Below are positions 33,501-45,000 of a DNA stretch of 64,000 nt, piece by piece. Each line of letters opens with the position of its first letter. Positions within the stretch are counted from its first letter, which is position 1. Location of the stretch: NCBI RefSeq assembly GCF_016920785.2, contig NW_024609837.1:28881033-28945032 (forward strand), in the 5' to 3' direction. The DNA comes from Ixodes scapularis. Its lineage: Eukaryota; Arthropoda; Arachnida; Ixodida; Ixodidae. The notes below the pieces were generated by a model. The model was given only the letters and a program-made list of their open reading frames with translations. It was not told the DNA's origin and did no database searches. The translations under genes were made by a program, and so were the position numbers.

Positions 33501-34735
33501 TCGGTTTGCCCGTTTTTAGAATGGACTTGAAGCATCACCCTGCTGAAGGAAACCAATTCAGAGGGCTTTAGGTGCATCTTTTATTATGCGTGAGGTCTAG
33601 AACGACCTAGCAGTCCCGTACGAGTGGCCGTGCCCGAAGGCTGGCCCAGCACGCGGCGACAACAAATGACTGCCGGCGCTCGTTGGCCCAGTCCCTTACC
33701 AGCGTGCAACCGAAAAAGCATTCGTTCCTCATGTGATTAAAAATTAAAGCGGTGTTCATCGGCACCAAGGTACCGCTGACGCTACGACAGGGTTGACACA
33801 ATACCAACCAAAAGACAACACCTATGCGTTGCATCAATGTTAGTGGATCTCCGATGCGCTTCAAGTGGCAGAGAAGCCGGAGCTTGACGACGGTATGCAG
33901 CAAAGCGGGAGACATGTGCTTCTTGGCATCGTTGCACACTAGCATTCTGCTAATTGTGAGATGCTGCAAGACACACTCGGCGAGGCGGTGTTGCATGGAA
34001 CCACTCGTCTTGACATTAAAGGAGGAAAGACTAAGGCACCATCTCCTAGGTGGAATTGTCTTATAGGGGATTTGAGACCATGCCTGGAAACGGCTCATAC
34101 CGAAAATAGTGCAAATTCGTGCATGGTGACCCGTCCATTGCAAGCACTAGAACTCTCCATTTTGTGCTTGGTGTGTTAGTAGTATGTTGTGATCCTGAAG
34201 CCGAATTAGTACCAGCTATGTGATTGTTAGGCAGGTAAACTGAACTACATTCGTGCCACGAGCATAATGAAGGTGCATGGTACAAGTCTTTGTCCCGCTC
34301 GTCCACGGCCTTCGGTGCTGTGGACGTTGGCAAGAGCCGTCTTCTCTGCTCGTCCTCCAACAGCTACAGAGCGCGACGCTGTGGAAGATGGACAAGCGTA
34401 CGTCGACAGTAGGGCTCGGGGTCGAAGAGCAAGTGGCCGCCGCCTGCCAGACGTCGCCCACCATGTCGCAGATGGCGTCGCCCACCGTCGAGGAGACGGA
34501 CAACGTGGAACTGCCCTCGCCAACTTTGAAAGACGGTCTTGGCCTGGTCCGGCAACCGAGCGACGCCGTCGAAGACGACGAGCAAGCACCATCGTCGTCT
34601 TCGGTAAGAAAGGCTCGGTCTTCGTCGCTCTCCGACTGGGCCAACCGTCTGCTCCGTCTGCGCGGTCGCTCGATGGAATCGGACGGTCTTCCCAGGCGCC
34701 GACGTCATGTGAGTGGATCCCCACAACCGCACTGA
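12577..34735 (+). CDS. ANO8: anoctamin-8 (TMEM16 family), sixteen exons
   Basis: Exons: 12577-12631, 16311-16557, 18074-18309, 19529-19645, 19702-19832, 20348-20509, 22340-22492, 23221-23362, 25434-25489, 27738-27812, 28164-28297, 29082-29214, 29824-30021, 32027-32158, 33133-33243 and 34364-34708 (or reading to a stop at 34735). Phases agree at every junction and give about 809 codons. Landmarks are CDVVLTFPPGT, LLRGAEELKLRKLVKEEFGG, SQERQSIVFYFL, DDICSYFGVKIAIYFAWLG (first membrane segment), SWKRYSAELAYHWGTLDS, ENYRLDEDYENQLIIKIAV, QLAALLITRQ, YVVLFSSAFPLAALCALLNN, QRPFGQSAENIGTWQ and AIPDIPQWVATEMAKVEYHR, all ANO8 hallmarks. ANO8 is reported to act as an ER-plasma membrane tether more than a channel. 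The large acidic loop of vertebrate ANO8 is cut here to about 30 residues (exon 29082-29214). The last exon is Ser/Asp/Glu-rich. The donor-like GTGAGT at 34709 may lead to a further exon I could not find. Confidence 0.92.
12632..14396. other. ANO8 intron 1, left part
   Basis: The long first intron (12632-16310) separates an 18-codon first exon from the rest. This part contains A/T-rich runs (13980-14140) and no recognised gene or transposon end. The right part holds the TTAA element at 14397-16069 and a dispersed repeat. Confidence 0.4.
14397..16069. mobile_element. TTAA-flanked element with 18-bp inverted ends
   Basis: The left end reads TTAAAGGGACACTGACA and the right end TGTCAGTGTCCCTTTAA, an exact inverse, so both ends carry TTAA. 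The length is 1,673 bp. TTAA termini suggest mobilisation by a piggyBac-type transposase. No transposase is encoded. A tRNA-like sequence lies in the middle. A plus-strand open frame at 15399-16154 reads out through the right terminus and is taken as chance. Confidence 0.75.
15198..15270 (+). repeat. tRNA-like sequence (SINE head or decayed tRNA)
   Basis: TAGCTCAGTGGGA at 15205 fits an A box and GGTTCGATCCCC at 15248 a B box, correctly spaced for an internal RNA polymerase III promoter. A loop TTCGCAC would place anticodon CGC (Ala). The acceptor and part of the anticodon stem do not pair well, and a T-rich run follows, so this is more likely a tRNA-derived repeat than a working tRNA. Confidence 0.5.
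16078..16245 (-). repeat. dispersed repeat, family sharing GATCTTTAAC (copy 1)
   Basis: Read on the minus strand it contains TTTAGTCTGCCAGAACATGG, GATTTAGCCAGTGCAATAC and GGGATCTTTAACGTG. Further copies lie at 33340, 44637 and 46070. It abuts the right end of the TTAA element and stops just before ANO8 exon 2. Confidence 0.6.
16556..16560 (+). other. GC donor splice site of ANO8 intron 2
   Basis: The exon ends ...TATGACAG and the intron starts GCAAGT. Using GC as donor gives Tyr-Asp-Ser followed by LLRGAEELKL, which matches the ANO8 family; the nearest GT, five bases later, would leave the next exon out of frame. AG|GCAAGT is the usual context of the rare GC-AG intron class. Confidence 0.75.
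16939..16995. repeat. short perfect-like hairpin in ANO8 intron 2
   Basis: GGTGCTAGGGGCCTAGTCAG (16939-16958) pairs with TTGACTAGGCCCCTAACACC (16976-16995), two mismatches in 20, with a 17-base loop. It may be a remnant of a small inverted-repeat element or a structured RNA segment. It is too short for a typical microRNA precursor. Confidence 0.6.
19206..19391. mobile_element. TACCGTAAAA miniature element, copy A
   Basis: It begins TACCGTAAAAAACTG and ends GGTATTTTACGGTA, with TA at both edges. Shared internal text with the copy at 46875 includes GACCAGACAAGC or GGCCAGACAAGC and GTTTTCAGTGAAAG. It is a Tc1/mariner-style short element and lies immediately upstream of ANO8 exon 19529. Confidence 0.75.
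24560..25048 (+). mobile_element. TTAA-ended short element, copy 2 (complete)
   Basis: It begins TTAAATGGCAACTCCAG and ends TTTTCCCTTTAA. It is the complete relative of the copy at 1118, with long stretches shared. It lies in ANO8 intron 8 (23363-25433). Confidence 0.65.
26243..26935. mobile_element. foldback element with ~225-bp arms
   Basis: The left arm (about 26243-26470) and right arm (about 26710-26935) are inverse copies: CACTGCGTGTTTATATGG pairs with CCATATAAACACGCAGTG, and ACAAACTTTGAGGCGGTCG pairs with CGACCGCCTCAAAGTTTGT. It sits in ANO8 intron 9 (25490-27737). The centre has no recognised coding sequence. Confidence 0.85.
28328..28430 (+). repeat. G-rich tract with (GGGGCG)-type repeats
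   Basis: About 100 bases are almost entirely G with scattered C, A and T; many runs of four or more G lie close together, so one strand can form G-quadruplexes. It lies 30 bases after the donor of ANO8 exon 28164-28297. Confidence 0.85.
30413..30590. mobile_element. mariner-type miniature element flanked by TA
   Basis: CAGTAAAACCTCGTTATAAC at the left is exactly inverted at the right (GTTATAACGAGGTTTTACTG), with TA on both sides. It is 178 bp long, AT-rich, and internally repeats GTTATAGCCATTAGTTTG-like text. It lies in ANO8 intron 13. Confidence 0.9.
33340..33420 (+). repeat. dispersed repeat, GATCTTTAAC family (copy 2, short)
   Basis: GAGAAATTTAGCCAGTGCAG and GAGGGTCTTTAACATG match the copies at 44637 and 46070. 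Only the left part of the family is present. It lies in the last ANO8 intron. Confidence 0.5.
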
Positions 34736-34789
34736 ACGGAACGTCGGGCATCGGAATGTTTTTACCAATTTATGCAGCTATGCCGGCAT

Positions 34790-35215
34790 CGTGTTGGGGC
34801 TGGGACATATGTCTCGGGTTAAAATTGGTGTTGTTTCGGCATCACATCGGCACCCTCCGGTGTAGTGCCTGGGTTAAGGTGTATGTGTGGGTCAAGACCA
34901 GCGTTGTGTCACCATCACATCCGCACCTGCCGATGTCGGGCCAGGGTTGTGTATATGTTTGGGTTTAAGACCAGAAATGTCGGCGTCACATTGGCACTTG
35001 CCGTAGTTGTGCTGAGGTTTGGGTGTATGTTTGGGTGCAAGACTGGCATTGTGTCAGTCTCACATTTGCACCCGCTGGGGCTGTGGTGCAAGAAGCGTTG
35101 CATCGGCCTCACATTGGCACACACCAGCATTGCGCTGGGTTTGGGGAGTATGGTTGGGGGTAAGACCGGCATTGTGTGAGCTTCACACTGGCAGCCGCCG
35201 GTGGTGGTAGCAATT
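34790..35215 (+). repeat. tandem repeat, ~72-bp unit, about six copies
   Basis: An AAGACC or AAGACT block followed by a GTGTC...TCACAT...GGCAC pattern recurs near 34822, 34894, 34967, 35039, 35090 and 35162, giving spacings of 72-73 bases with one shortened to 51. Units differ by many substitutions. The array starts about 55 bases after the last ANO8 in-frame stop and may be in its 3' untranslated region or an intron. Confidence 0.75.
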
Positions 35216-38200
35216 GACTACACTGTCTGCCTTGTTGGTTTCACCTCATGTCAACTTGCAGTTTTTCTAGCTGCTGTTGTCCCTTTTGGAGAGTTTCCCA
35301 CTGTGTGGTATCTACGAGGATGCACTCAACTTCGGGTTTCTTTTTGTTGGGTTTGAAAGACCTCTTCCAAACACGGTTGCCAGATTGAGTCAAGGATTCA
35401 CGGTGGATTGCGGGTGAGTTACGGCTATCATCCAGCTCTTAGGTTCGTGAGCATGCACCATATCCCACCAAAATGAGAAAAGGGAGGTCATGTATACAGC
35501 TTTCCTGCACTTACCACACAAGTGAAATATGCTGAATCACTAGGCTGGACGCATATGCAATCACTGATGTTCTGCAGGAGAGAGCTACTATGCACAATCA
35601 AGTATAGAAGACCTTTTAAAAAATATATATATATAATTGGATACACGATTTACCTTACTGACTGGGGCCGAGGTCACTTTTAGCTGAAAGTAAGCCTAAC
35701 TAGCCCTAAATATGCATGGTTTCAAGAAGTTGCACATGTTATAGAAGTTAGAAACGATCATGATATAAGCATCATTAATTAATGTAATGATGCTCTAAGC
35801 TGCACAAGATATTAAAACTAAAATAAGGGATTTTTTTTTTTTTTTTGGACAGGGTTTGGAAGAAGGGTCAGTGCAAAAGGCTAAAAAGTCTGATGTGGCA
35901 CAGGTCCCTTGCTTGTTTTAGGGCTCGAGAGACAAGAACATGGTAATTAAAACTGGCATGAGAATCTGTAATGAGTGATTGTTGAGTATGAGGAGCTTAT
36001 GGTACAAAAAGAGAATCAGTTCCAAAACACTCCAGTTAATGGTAAGGCTCACTCATTTGAGAAGGCACACAACCAAAGGGCACTTGGGAACAGCACGCAT
36101 TGGCATCTAAGAAGTGAATAATGATGAATTTATGAGATGACTGGATCACTTTCTTCCAGTCATTACAACCTTTGTCACTATGCTCGTTTTCGACTCAAGA
36201 AACAGAGCAAAAAAAATGTTTGACTCCTTGCAGTGTGTATTTACTATGTTCCTACCGTATGTGGTAAATTAAGATATACTTGTCTTTGATGTTAACCAGT
36301 TCTTTGTTATTTTATCAACGTGTACATGCTTCAAATGCAAAGGTACTAGTCATTTTCTTCTCTGACAACATCATCTTCTAGGAACTACTCTGAGCACTCA
36401 GCAAAACTGACTTTCTTGCAAGCTGAAAGCTTGCAAGAAATCAAGCTGAAAAAGAATGTTGCGTCTTTGGGGAAAGCACGCAAAACATAGTCCTAGCAGA
36501 AACACTGCAAACAGCTGCCCAAGGATTGTATTTACTACTGAAGTTTATCACTGTTGTTGTTATTTAAACTGCCAATTCTAATGACCTCACGAAACAGGGC
36601 AAGTTGCACACCAACGAACAAAGGGAAAAGCACATTCCAGCGGCACATTGAAGCTTCCTTCACCATCACCCATGTTAGCAGGGTTCTGCACTCGCTTGTT
36701 CTTGCTCACCGATCAAGTCGATTGTGCCCGGAAAGTTCCTTCCAGCAGTCGCCTTGTCAAGAACTGTTCAGACTCGAAGCCCAAGTAACAAGGCAATTTA
36801 AATCGTCACGTCATCCCTCAATCCCTCCAAACATTTGTCTCATCGCAGCTTTCCATTTTCCTAGAAATGGTTGCAGAAAGCTGTTGAACAGACGTGCTCC
36901 TTTGTGCGTGACGAAAACTTTTCGAACGGTTTCTCATTGCTGGAAACGTCTCGGAGAAAAACTGCCGACGCCATGGAACCATATCGCAAAATGCAAAAAG
37001 TTTGGCCTTTGTACTGTTTCCAGCGAGTATACCACGCATGTAGGACCTGCGTGGCAATTGATTCTTCGATGTTAATGTTTACAATACTCGCTCGTGAACA
37101 GTGCGAAGGTTCCACTGTGTGCGTCTATTCTGAAAGCTTCCGGTGACTCAGTTTCCGAGGGCAAAGGTCTGGGCTTCTATAGTCATCGAGAGATTGAGAA
37201 CGGCACGGCAGATTCTTCGATCGACCGGTCTCCAACATGCGCTCCATAATGCCTTCCGACGTGCCTTGGCTACGCGCACGAGCTCAAGGTGCTCGAAACA
37301 CCGAAGCACTGTTGGGTGTAGGAAGCTCAGGTTGGAGGCGGGACACCCGAAGCACCTCCCTACCATTCTCATCTTGCCGGTGACCATACAGTGATGCAGG
37401 GTTAGAAACAGTCCTGTTACGCTCACATGTTTTCTGAGCCGGCGAGGAGCGTTCCCGATTTTCCTTGGCCAAAGCTTCGACGCGCCGGGGTGTCTGTACG
37501 GACTACCGCTTTCTCGATGCTTCGAAGCCACTCTTGTGCCACAACGCGAGAGGTGCCGCTTTCTTGCCACCTCTTCTTTTGACTCGCGGCTCCGTGCAAT
37601 AAACTGGTGTCAAACGTTGCTCCCGGTGCCTGTTGCATCTGTTCCGTTTTTTTAACTTCCGTCGGTATTACTTTCACTTCTAGAATCTTGATAGATTGAC
37701 GCTTATGGTAACGAGAGGGCATTTGAGAGATAGAAACAGTAGGTGGCTGGGGGAGTTGCAATGGTCTGTCTGGCGGGGAGCTGTTGCAATCCGCAAACTT
37801 TCTGCATAAACGGAAGCTCTTACATGAGCAAAAACCATTATGTAAGTGCTGAGTAGCAGCCCGCAAACCTCCTTATGCACAAATGGAAGCCCTGCTTTGT
37901 TTTGGAGACCCTCTTGCTAACCTTACATGAGCAAAAACCATTATGTAAGTGCCGAGTACCTGCTACACACATCATCAACAATCAACGCAAATTTGTGGTA
38001 AGAAATGACAATTTTTTCTTTATTGCATCCAAGGCAAAAAGTCGTCCGTAGATGAACACCGACAGATGCCTGTCGGAGTGCGAGTACAAATAAATTTTAA
38101 TTGAACAAGGGCGTGCAGCAATTAAGGTGACTGGTTTACTTCGCACGGATATGCACACTTCTTTCGTGAAGAATGGCTGTGGGCGACTGATCAGTGCAAC

Positions 38201-38530
38201 CAAAAGCCGTGTCTAACTGGACTATGGAGGCTTCTGCACATTGGTGCAGTGACTACTAGGTGCACCGGGGCAGTTGAGCTACAGATCTACCTAGAAGGAC
38301 CTTGCACCCACCCTAGTGCTCTTTAGCTTGGCTGTGCATTTCAAGGAAGCTGATAGTATCTATTGGAGGAGGCGGTCCCTCTCAAGTTGGGGTGTCAGTC
38401 ATTTGGATTAAACTACTCTAAAGCACCAGCTGGATGCACACTCGGAGCACCATCAGCCTTCTCTGCCTAGTCGACACTGCTGGGTAGCATGACTCTGCGA
38501 AATTTTAGAGTACAGTTTCTTGTCGATCTA
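35216..38530. other. intergenic region between convergent ANO8 and the large minus-strand gene
   Basis: No domain or splice-consistent exon is recognised. Open frames at 36554-37075 (plus) and 37148-37570 (minus) lack recognisable features. The block at about 37290-37400 resembles sequence near 57590-57650 and 62920-62990 (GGAGGCGGGACACCCGAAG-like text), so part is a dispersed repeat. Confidence 0.35.
37790..37960. repeat. two-copy tandem repeat, ~103-bp spacing
   Basis: CTTACATGAGCAAAAACCAT followed by TATGTAAGTG occurs at 37819 and 37922 nearly identically; preceding CCGCAAAC and TGGAAGC text is also duplicated. Each copy has inverted ends (CTTACAT...ATGTAAG) able to form a hairpin. Confidence 0.75.
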
Positions 38531-38965
38531 GTTGTCTGCTCAACTACAGTGTTGCCTGTTGGGCAAGTGTTCGGGAGAGGGGGGCAGGGGGTGGGGAGGG
38601 GTGACGGGAAGGGGGATTTCCTTTTCCCTCCCTCAAATTGTTTACTTAAAATGTTTTAAATATCTGGAGGAGGAGGAGATGGGGAAAAGGGAGCGCGATT
38701 TCCCCCCCCACTTGCCACCCCTTATCCGATGCTACTGCTGTTGGGCTATGGGCTGCAAGACCCAGTTTTGATCGCTCAGGCTGCTATCTTACGTTGTGCT
38801 GAAGGGCAGTGATTTCCTCACAAAGAGCAATGGCATTGAAGGCAAGAGAATACCTCACTCCCCCCCCCTGCCCTGCCCCCCCCCCCCCCCCCATTTTGAC
38901 ACTATTGCTCCTGGGCTGCGAGACCCAGTTTTGATTGGCCTGGCTGCAATTTGCTGAGGAGGGGA
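38530..38965. repeat. duplicated segment with G-run and C-run
   Basis: GGGCTGCAAGACCCAGTTTT (38749) recurs as GGGCTGCGAGACCCAGTTTT (38913) with similar flanks, about 164 bases apart. A G-rich run at 38570-38620 and a C-run at 38860-38892 border the copies. It lies just beyond the 3' end of the large minus-strand gene. Confidence 0.65.
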
Positions 38966-39012
38966 AGTGATTGCACGGCGAAGTTTCCACGTCAGGGCGT
39001 CACCGACGGCAG

Positions 39013-42000
39013 TCAGCTGGTGCGTGGACTGTACAGGGTGTGCAGGACCTTGACGGCTTTCTCGAGGTCGGGTGGGACACTGGCATCGGGCTGGAACTCC
39101 CACCGATTGAAGAGCAGCAGCCGGAAGTTTGTCTCGGTGACTCCGAAGTCGGCAAGGTGGCTCAACACTCTGTCCGGTCGCAGCGGGAAGCGCAGTAGTG
39201 TCTCCTGGAGCCAGAGATGGACACCGCATCTCGAGTTAGGGAACCACGTGTAAGGGGCATGCATTGCTTCTGTCTCGAGGAGGCAGCAAAGTGAATGAGT
39301 CTAGGCGGAATTTAAAGGAAACTACTGAGCTCCCAAATGTAAATAGGACACATATGTCACCACATAATCCCCCCCCCCCCAATTCCTTTAAAAAAAAAAA
39401 AAAAAAAAATAATTGATGCAACATTTACGTTCTAAAATTGGTTTGTTTTGAAATAGAAGCACATTTCGGAATTGCTCCTATCTCAAAACGTGTCTCGCGA
39501 CAAAAATATTGTGCTAAAAAAAGTTTTAGAAAGAAGTTTTTTCTGACATGTGTGTCTTTTCTTTTCTTTTTCTTTTCCAAAAAAAATTACAATTTTAAGG
39601 TAGTGTCCCTCTTAAGGGGGGACACTGGCTAGAGGTCGAACTTCTTAACTACTCAAGTGATTGGAATGAAATTTAGAGAGGAGATTTAACGTCAGATGTA
39701 GGTGTATTGTGCAAACTTTCAGCTCTCCAGGACAACTTTACATACCTGCATAAGAAGATGTGTCACTCTTTGTTAAGAAATCTATGATATGCAAATGAAG
39801 CTATTAAGCACCATTTTGACTGCTAGAATATAAGGTGAGGGATGTGGCACTTCGGGCTATCTAGGTTTTATAACTCAAATGTAAATATTTCAGGAAGAGT
39901 GATTACCTCAAAATATGAGATGCAAATCTGTCCTATGTCAATTTTTGAAAACGTAGCTTTTTATCACTGAGGACTTTAACTTAAAACAAAATAAAGTAGA
40001 TAGCCCGATTCCCCAGTAAATTTCAGTTCAGAAACATCTTGATTGTGGTATTGGAACACTTTCACCTTCGAACAAAAGATTCCTTCGTATGAAATTTGCA
40101 GCAAAAAGTGGAACTGAGAAAAATGCATTCAAACATTGAACTCCTTTACTTTGTTACTGCCTCACAACGTGTTGAAAATATTTTATATCAACATAAATAT
40201 TTGGCGTATGGTTATCAAATTTGGTGTAAGGGCGTATAATTAGTTTCTAAAACTGAAAACGTCAAAATTGACAAATGAACTTTTTCAAAAAAATAAAAAG
40301 TTTAAGCCCATGTCCCCCCTTAAAAAGAAACAATTTCGGTGGCAGTTCAGTGTTCCTCCTTGGTCACTGCACCACACAGCAAAGAAATCTCGTTTCTGCA
40401 TGACTTTTCTTTTTCACCTCTACAGATTGTTTTGACTCTAGCGCTCTTATTGGCTAGAAAAAAAAAAAAAAAAAAAGATTTCTCATTTTTTGTTAGTTTT
40501 TTTTGGGAGAGATGTAATCGGGTGGCCACGCACGGCCAAATACTACGCTCACCGACAGCTTCAGAAACGTGGGGCTTGGCGAGTTCTCAGCATCTTGTTG
40601 CTCTGCAGCCCTTCCGATTGCAACATTGGCCAAAGAAAGCAACTAAGAGCGAATCGCAAAGCAAGAGGCGTAAACATGACAAGTTGTGTCCCACGTTTCT
40701 CATGCGGTCACTTACTATAGGTCACAATGGGGTGGACAATATCATATGTCTAAAAGGGGGGGAGGGAGGCAGCTGGCCTCTCATACACACGGTTCATACA
40801 GCCGACATTTAGAAGACTGGCTCCTTTCACTCGTTAGTCTCTTCGAGCACCAAGTTTCTGCGGAATGCCACGCTCGGAAACGGCACGTTGGTCAGCGACG
40901 CCCTGGACAGAGTTGCTTACATTTGTAAAACTCTCGCGGCCGATGGAGACGTACGCCTCCATGGGGTTGAACCTGCTCCCTCGCCTGCCGGACGCGTCTC
41001 GCCGAACGTCAAGGTTGAGCGTTTGGGTGCTCGACGCGCTGTTGTGTGAGGCTTGGCTCGGCTCGGCTGCGGCCCTGCGTCCGTCTGCCGGCCGCGCGTC
41101 GGCGGGGGGGCAGCCGGTTTGCGAGAGCAGCGGTGGGATGGCAAGGCTGTGGCGAATCCAGCCCTCGTTGCTGCAGAGCACCGCGTGAAGATGGTCAATC
41201 GCCTCTTGACCTGGGAGGGAAGGTAAGTGCATCCTTGGGTCTGGTCGCCCAATTTATTGGGGACTCTGGCGGATCTTTGCGGTACATTGAGCGCATCTTG
41301 AGCGGGTGTCTTTTCGGAATGTTTAGTCTGTGCACCGAATTTCTGCCCGGTGATGTCACGTTTGTGGATCGACTCGGATAATTGTAATACTGGTTGCTGC
41401 ATGGTCCCGCTGATAGGCGAAAACGCTGGCAGCCAGGAGGCTGAGTCCCGTTACAGTAGCCGCCTGATTTATGGCCGGATAATAGTAAGTATATGCCCAG
41501 ATGACGCTTTCAATTTTTAGTGAGAGACTTTCCTTCTGCAGCTGTTTGTCTACTTCAGACAAAGTAGAGCTTTAGAAGTTTAATGCAATGGTAGTTCGAT
41601 TTAAGTAGGATTTTTTAAACTGTATACCGACTCGCTGATTCAGGCTATTACCTCCTGGGGTTTCCAAGATGCTTTCTGTCGTGAGGTGGATGTTGATGTC
41701 GTCTGCGGTTTCGGAACGTGGATGACCTTGGATGCCTTCCTCCAAAGGACTCCGATTGCTTGCATAAAAAAAAAAGTTTGAAAAGTGTTTTTAGGGTTTA
41801 GTGCAAAGTATAGGAATTGCGTTTTAATGTGCAAATTACGCACACCCTGTACTGAAATACAAACTTGATCGTCTTTGATATTGCGACAAGTCTAAGAAAC
41901 GTAAAGCCTCGAAAACCAGAGTCTCGCCCTCCTTCACTGTTTGTAATATATTAAAACACAACTCAACAATCGCAATCTAAAAAAAAAATGTTTTGATTTA

Positions 42001-45000
42001 GCCATTTATTTGTACTTATGCAAGTTATTTATCCAAAAATGTGGTTAATACTGTGAACGAAATGGAGAATACCGAATGTGGGGATGCATAGTTTTACTAT
42101 TATTCTCATACAGTCTTCAGAAGAAAGCATTCTATACTGGTACTCTGTGGTGATGAAGTGCCTGTCCAAAGCAGGGTAGCCTTACCCGTTGGCGGTGAAG
42201 AGCGCTCCGAGCGAACCCAGGCAGCTCAGTACGGCCTTTTGCAGCTTTCCCGTGGTACGGTTTCTGCCGCCGGCTGCTGTGTCGTCGCTACGGTGCAGTG
42301 CATTTGCGGCTAGTTGGTCCGCCAGCCTGGAACACCGAGCCGTGATCTTGGGCTCGACGTGCGTGCCAAACACCTTGCACAGGCGTGCCTCGCTCTTCAG
42401 AATGTCGTACAGCGTTGACAGGATCACCTGGGAGGTTCGGACGCATTGGAAAGGAAAAAAAAGACAGGCTCTCGGCGTTACGGTTGCTCTTAGACGCATG
42501 CAGAGAGGAGATTTGGTCTCAACGAGTTTATGCAGCACTCGGCCAAGCAGTACGATAGCCATTGATTGATGGCAAGCAGTGGGGTGGTCTTTCCGGTGCT
42601 TCATATAGGACGGAAGCATTCGGTGTCAAGTCCGTTCGGTCGTACATGAACCGGAGCTGTATGACGCTTATTTGCATGCGTCTACTGCATGGCCACCATT
42701 TTTTCAATTTCAATGGGAAAATGGCGGACGACAGAACTCTAAAATACATGGAGCCGAGTGATGCCAGTTACTGAAAGCGGAAGGAAACGGACCCCCTTTT
42801 CCCATTGAAATTGTCAGAAATCGCTCGTAACTTTTGAATCAGATGACGGTTAGTTTTGAAACTTTGGCATTTGGTTTGGACCACTTGGGCTACACTTCGG
42901 CAGAGAATGAGTGTTTGGCAATGCATAGTTTAATTTTGCAATTAAAAGAAAAAAAAAATGCTTTTAAGTTTTTTGGGGGACACGCTATACAGCTGAAGAA
43001 AGCCACCGAGCATTCTTCGTGGCACTGTGCCGCTGCTTCAGTCGGCCATAGGACCTGGGAGAGCGTACCTGAAGGCCGGCAGAGTTGTTGGTGGACCGCA
43101 CCCCGGCCCGGTGTACGATGAGGTCGAGCAGCGTGAGGCAGGTCAGCAGGGGCGTGGGGAATGTGGGCACCACCGCCATCGCGCACGACAGCAGTTCGGT
43201 CAGGCACGCCGTGCCGGTCGCCCTGTCTGCAACTACGCGGTACACACAGTCGATGGAACCGGTTGGAACCGGTCGGATCCTCCAGTCAATACGACTGCAG
43301 CGCCGCCGCGTACATCCGGGATCTTTTTACGCTCGCCGCTCGTTGGCGCCTGGTCTTACTACACCTTTCTAGTATGCGCCGCCTTTTCCACCGCTTGGTG
43401 GCAGGTATGTGGACGGGTCATTTCTTGTTTTCGTACTTTCTAAACTGTATTTGTCTCTTTTCTGATCTAAAATAGTGAACAAAAACTACTTTTATAAATA
43501 ATTGAAATGGTTTGCACCACTTATTTTTTGTATTTCGACTAAAAAAAAGCTTTTAGCGGCTCTGACGAGTAGTAAGCCCAGGACCAAACACGTCACATAT
43601 CGCGCGCTTTCGGCACTGCGGGTCGCCCCCGTAATGTGGGGGAGGTTTGTACAACGTTTGCTTAAAATATGATGCATTGATATTTAGTTACTCTCTCCGC
43701 GCCCACTGACTTGGCCGAACCCTGAGGAACGTGGAAACCGCAAAAAAGGTAGATGCTTAAATATGATTGCAGGGCCCCTTTAAGTTTCTCAGAACACACT
43801 TCTCGTAGCTTTTTTAAAGACCCGAAAAAAAGAATCTCGAAAATTCTCGTCAGTGAGGATTTACCGGCAACGTTTTCCGAGGTCACAGGGGAGCCCTGGA
43901 GGATTTCGTTTTCTGCCTGCCGCACCCACTGCTGCTCATCCTCGCAGCACAGCTTGAGGATAGTCGATGCCGAACTTGCCACGACACTGGGCGACAACCA
44001 AAGGTATCTCGGTGACTGTTAGTTTGCAGAAACGGCCCACTTTAGGTACAACAATCCACTCTAAGCTTTTACTGTTCAAACCCAACATGCTTGAATTAAG
44101 TGAACTTACACTGGAGTTATGTGAACCACCAAGCACAGCGATTTGATGCTACAACAGTTGCGAGGCTGTTTTAATTGCAGTGTGGAATGTTGAAGTGGTG
44201 CTGTTTTCTAATGTGTGCTCTTGAATGTAGGCGGGCAATGTAGAAGTTTCAAAATGAGAGGCATACTAGTTGATTTTTAATGAGCGTAGACGATGAGACA
44301 CACACATACCTTTCAAGGTACTCTCCCAGCAGTCCTTGAAGTGAAAGATACCACCAGGGCCTCTAGAATGGGGTGCACGGCATTTAGAATGCACAAGTTT
44401 GGGAGGCTGGTATGTGCCCCAAGTTAACTGCAGACTCGTACTACTTACATCTGAGCTTTCCTTGGCCAGTGAGGAACTGTCGAAGTGCCGCCAGCCATCC
44501 ACTCTGCAAGCACAGATCAAGGTGGAGATGCACGATTGTTCATTTGTCTCCCTTGTCTTTTTTTCCTTCATATAATTGCGTTGTCTGTTAATACAATGGG
44601 AAGTTAGTGAGCCCCAGTAATCATCTGGTGTCTCTGAGGTAGATGAGAAATTTAGCCAGTACAGTACGACTACTACTCTGGGGTCTGTAACATGCGTAGC
44701 GTCAAGCAGTAGCGGTCACACAAACACACACTGGTACGACGCTCGTCCAGACTGAATTGGGCAGGGATAGGGATTGAGGCCAGGATCCCTGGGCTCTGCA
44801 GTGCAAGCTTTCGATTCACGTGCATCGAACTGCAGCGCGATTAACACTGACGGCCTTTGTAAGCAAAGACCAAAGTTTATGAATTACGAAACCCTAGGGA
44901 AAGCGGCACAGATGAGCCACGAGCACGAGGCTTTTGAGCATTTGTCAAAGAAGCTCTAAGCCTGTGCACATTTGATAGCCCACTAAAGCAACCCGACTAC

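Noticed and set aside
36554..37075. 173-codon plus-strand open frame between ANO8 and the minus-strand gene
   Set aside because: No domain, no splice context, and no codon signal distinguishing it from neighbouring frames.
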